The notes beneath the pieces were generated by a model. That model did not search any database, had not been told where the DNA came from, and worked only from the letters and a program-made list of their open reading frames with translations. Made by a program: the position numbers and the translations under genes. From assembly GCA_036803025.1 (NCBI GenBank), contig DAIRVC010000001.1:1-63635 (forward strand): 63,635 nucleotides of DNA, given 5' to 3'. Position 1 is the stretch's first letter, and every line of letters begins with the position of its first letter. Of this stretch, positions 62,630 to 63,635 are shown in pieces. Source of the DNA: DAIRVC01 sp036803025. GTDB taxonomy: Bacteria > Chloroflexota > Anaerolineae > Anaerolineales > E44-bin32.

Positions 62630-63583
62630 GTGGGTTACCAACCGGTACTGGAAGTCACGCGCGGGAATGTGGTCGAGTCGGTTCACTTCGGTGCGGTGGC
62701 CGTGGCCGATTCGGACGGCCGGCTGATCGCCTCCTGGGGCGACCCGGAGACGGTGACCTTCCTGCGCTCGAGCGCCAAACCGTTCCAGGCATTGCCGCTT
62801 CTGGAAAGCGGCGCGGCCGAACGTTTCGGCATCCCGGACCGCGAGCTGGCGGTCGTTTGCGCCTCGCACAGCGGCACCGACGCGCACGTCGAGATGGTCG
62901 CCGCGTTGCAGTCGCGCCTGGGCGTGTCCGAAGGCGATCTGCGCTGCGGGACGCATCCACCCCTTGACCGCGATACCGCGCAGCGCTTGAGGCAGGCCGG
63001 CCAGGAGCCGGCCCCGAACCGGCACAACTGCTCGGGAAAGCACACCGGCATGCTGGGGCAAGCGCGCTTCCACGGGGAGTCGATCGAGGGATACGTCGAC
63101 CCTGCCCATCCGGTGCAGCGACGGATTCTGGCGGCGTTCGCCGAGATGTGCGACTGCGAGCCTCAGGCCGTCGAGTTGGGAATCGACGGTTGCTCGGTGC
63201 CGACCTTTGCCGTCCCCTTGCACGCGGCGGCAACCGCCTTTGCGCGCCTGGCCGATCCATCCGGGTTGGGTCACGTCCGAGAGGCGGCTTGTCGGCGCAT
63301 CTTCGCGGCGATGACCGGGCACGCGGACATGATCGCCGGGTGGGATCGCTTTGACACACAGCTGATGCTGGCCAAATCCGGGCTGGTCCTGGCCAAGGGC
63401 GGGGCCGAGGGGTATCAGGGCCTGGCCCTGGTCCCCGGGGCGGCCGGCCCGAAGTCACCGGGGCTGGGCATCGCCCTGAAGATCGCGGAAGGGGACTTGG
63501 GCAAACGGACCGATCGGCCGCCCGGGCAGCAGTCGGCCCCTGCGATGCCGGCTCCGACGCGATCCTCAACCCCCGCCTGTTAA
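62630..63583 (+). CDS. L-asparaginase (PF06089 family), abnormal 3' end
   Basis: The first 290 residues match the bacterial asparaginase II family: VTRGNVVESVHFGAVAVAD, RSSAKPFQALPLL, CASHSGTDAHV, NRHNCSGKHTGML, GIDGCSVPTFAVPL and KGGAEGYQGLAL. After GLGIALKIAEGDLG (about 63500) the sequence degenerates to Pro/Ser-rich residues and stops, at 317 residues, while the usual C-terminal part is absent. A frameshift, a chimeric join or a real truncation is possible. Another frame stays open from there to the window edge. Confidence 0.8.
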   Translation: MGYQPVLEVTRGNVVESVHFGAVAVADSDGRLIASWGDPETVTFLRSSAKPFQALPLLESGAAERFGIPDRELAVVCASHSGTDAHVEMVAALQSRLGVSEGDLRCGTHPPLDRDTAQRLRQAGQEPAPNRHNCSGKHTGMLGQARFHGESIEGYVDPAHPVQRRILAAFAEMCDCEPQAVELGIDGCSVPTFAVPLHAAATAFARLADPSGLGHVREAACRRIFAAMTGHADMIAGWDRFDTQLMLAKSGLVLAKGGAEGYQGLALVPGAAGPKSPGLGIALKIAEGDLGKRTDRPPGQQSAPAMPAPTRSSTPAC

Positions 63584-63635
63584 TCTTCGATTCGCCGGAC
63601 TACGCCCTGATGAGCGGCTACGAGGTGGGCTTCTT

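Noticed and set aside
61229..63322. Long minus-strand frame antisense to the MBL and asparaginase genes
   Set aside because: Antisense shadow of well-supported coding sequence.

Overview
This is a GC-rich, gene-dense bacterial window with short intergenic gaps on both strands. The gene content suggests a free-living bacterium of the Chloroflexota, Anaerolineae-like. The hints are many Thr/Pro-linker lipoproteins, several orphan GAF/PAS histidine kinases, no recognisable outer-membrane genes, a translin/DUF3467/Cas4-like cluster beside ssb and recN, and a bacterioferritin. This assignment is an inference, since there is no rRNA in the window. A run of ten Ns (55827-55836) shows it is a scaffold, probably from a draft or metagenome assembly.

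Layout. 1-8420: the end of a UDP-GlcNAc 2-epimerase gene, a glycosyltransferase, two tandem paralogous cell-surface lipoproteins, a DUF4139 lipoprotein facing them across a strong bidirectional terminator, a molybdopterin oxidoreductase and a protein-L-isoaspartate methyltransferase. 8425-15579: a hybrid histidine kinase, dnaN (no dnaA beside it), a GAF histidine kinase, a double GNAT protein and an ATP-grasp ligase. 15580-16652: a gene-poor stretch with a 255-bp tandem repeat, ending in a good promoter for ssb. 16653-22072: a genome-maintenance run of ssb, DUF3467, translin-like, two membrane-linked pieces of a Cas4-like nuclease, NAD kinase, a B-box membrane protein and recN. 22244-29465: an F420-type nitroreductase, a CPBP protease, a membrane protein, a REP-associated transposase with its palindromes, ClpC, OsmC, a second and apparently exported isoaspartate methyltransferase, and bacterioferritin.

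29536-37119, all on the minus strand: a membrane spermidine-synthase-like protein, moaA, a heavy-metal P-type ATPase translationally coupled to a CmtR-like ArsR repressor, and an M1 peptidase lipoprotein. 37275-42949: an unknown protein, a PAS/GAF kinase, a uvrA remnant, a glycoside-hydrolase-like lipoprotein and an Fpg/Nei-family protein lacking the catalytic N-terminal proline. 42961-47678: the most coherent physiological module. A sigma-70-type promoter, a cobalamin riboswitch with a terminator and a tiny leader ORF, an exported intrinsic-factor-like alpha/alpha-barrel protein, an EcfT permease, a fused double ECF ATPase and an HD hydrolase follow one another with overlapping genes. It looks like a vitamin B12 uptake system in which a membrane-anchored binding protein may replace the usual one.

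47817-53451: surE, an inositol-phosphatase-family gene, an RlmD-type methyltransferase, a GT39-like membrane glycosyltransferase and a class V aminotransferase. 53606-58910: a cluster resembling the Yvl/Lia envelope-stress genes. It holds a DUF2089 regulator, a DUF4097 protein, a GNAT broken by the gap, an MFS exporter, two small proteins and a YvlD-like four-helix membrane protein; four of these proteins share a short helical SHOCT-like module. 59153-63635: a large GAF3-PAS histidine kinase, a degenerate metallo-beta-lactamase-fold protein and an asparaginase whose 3' end looks disrupted.
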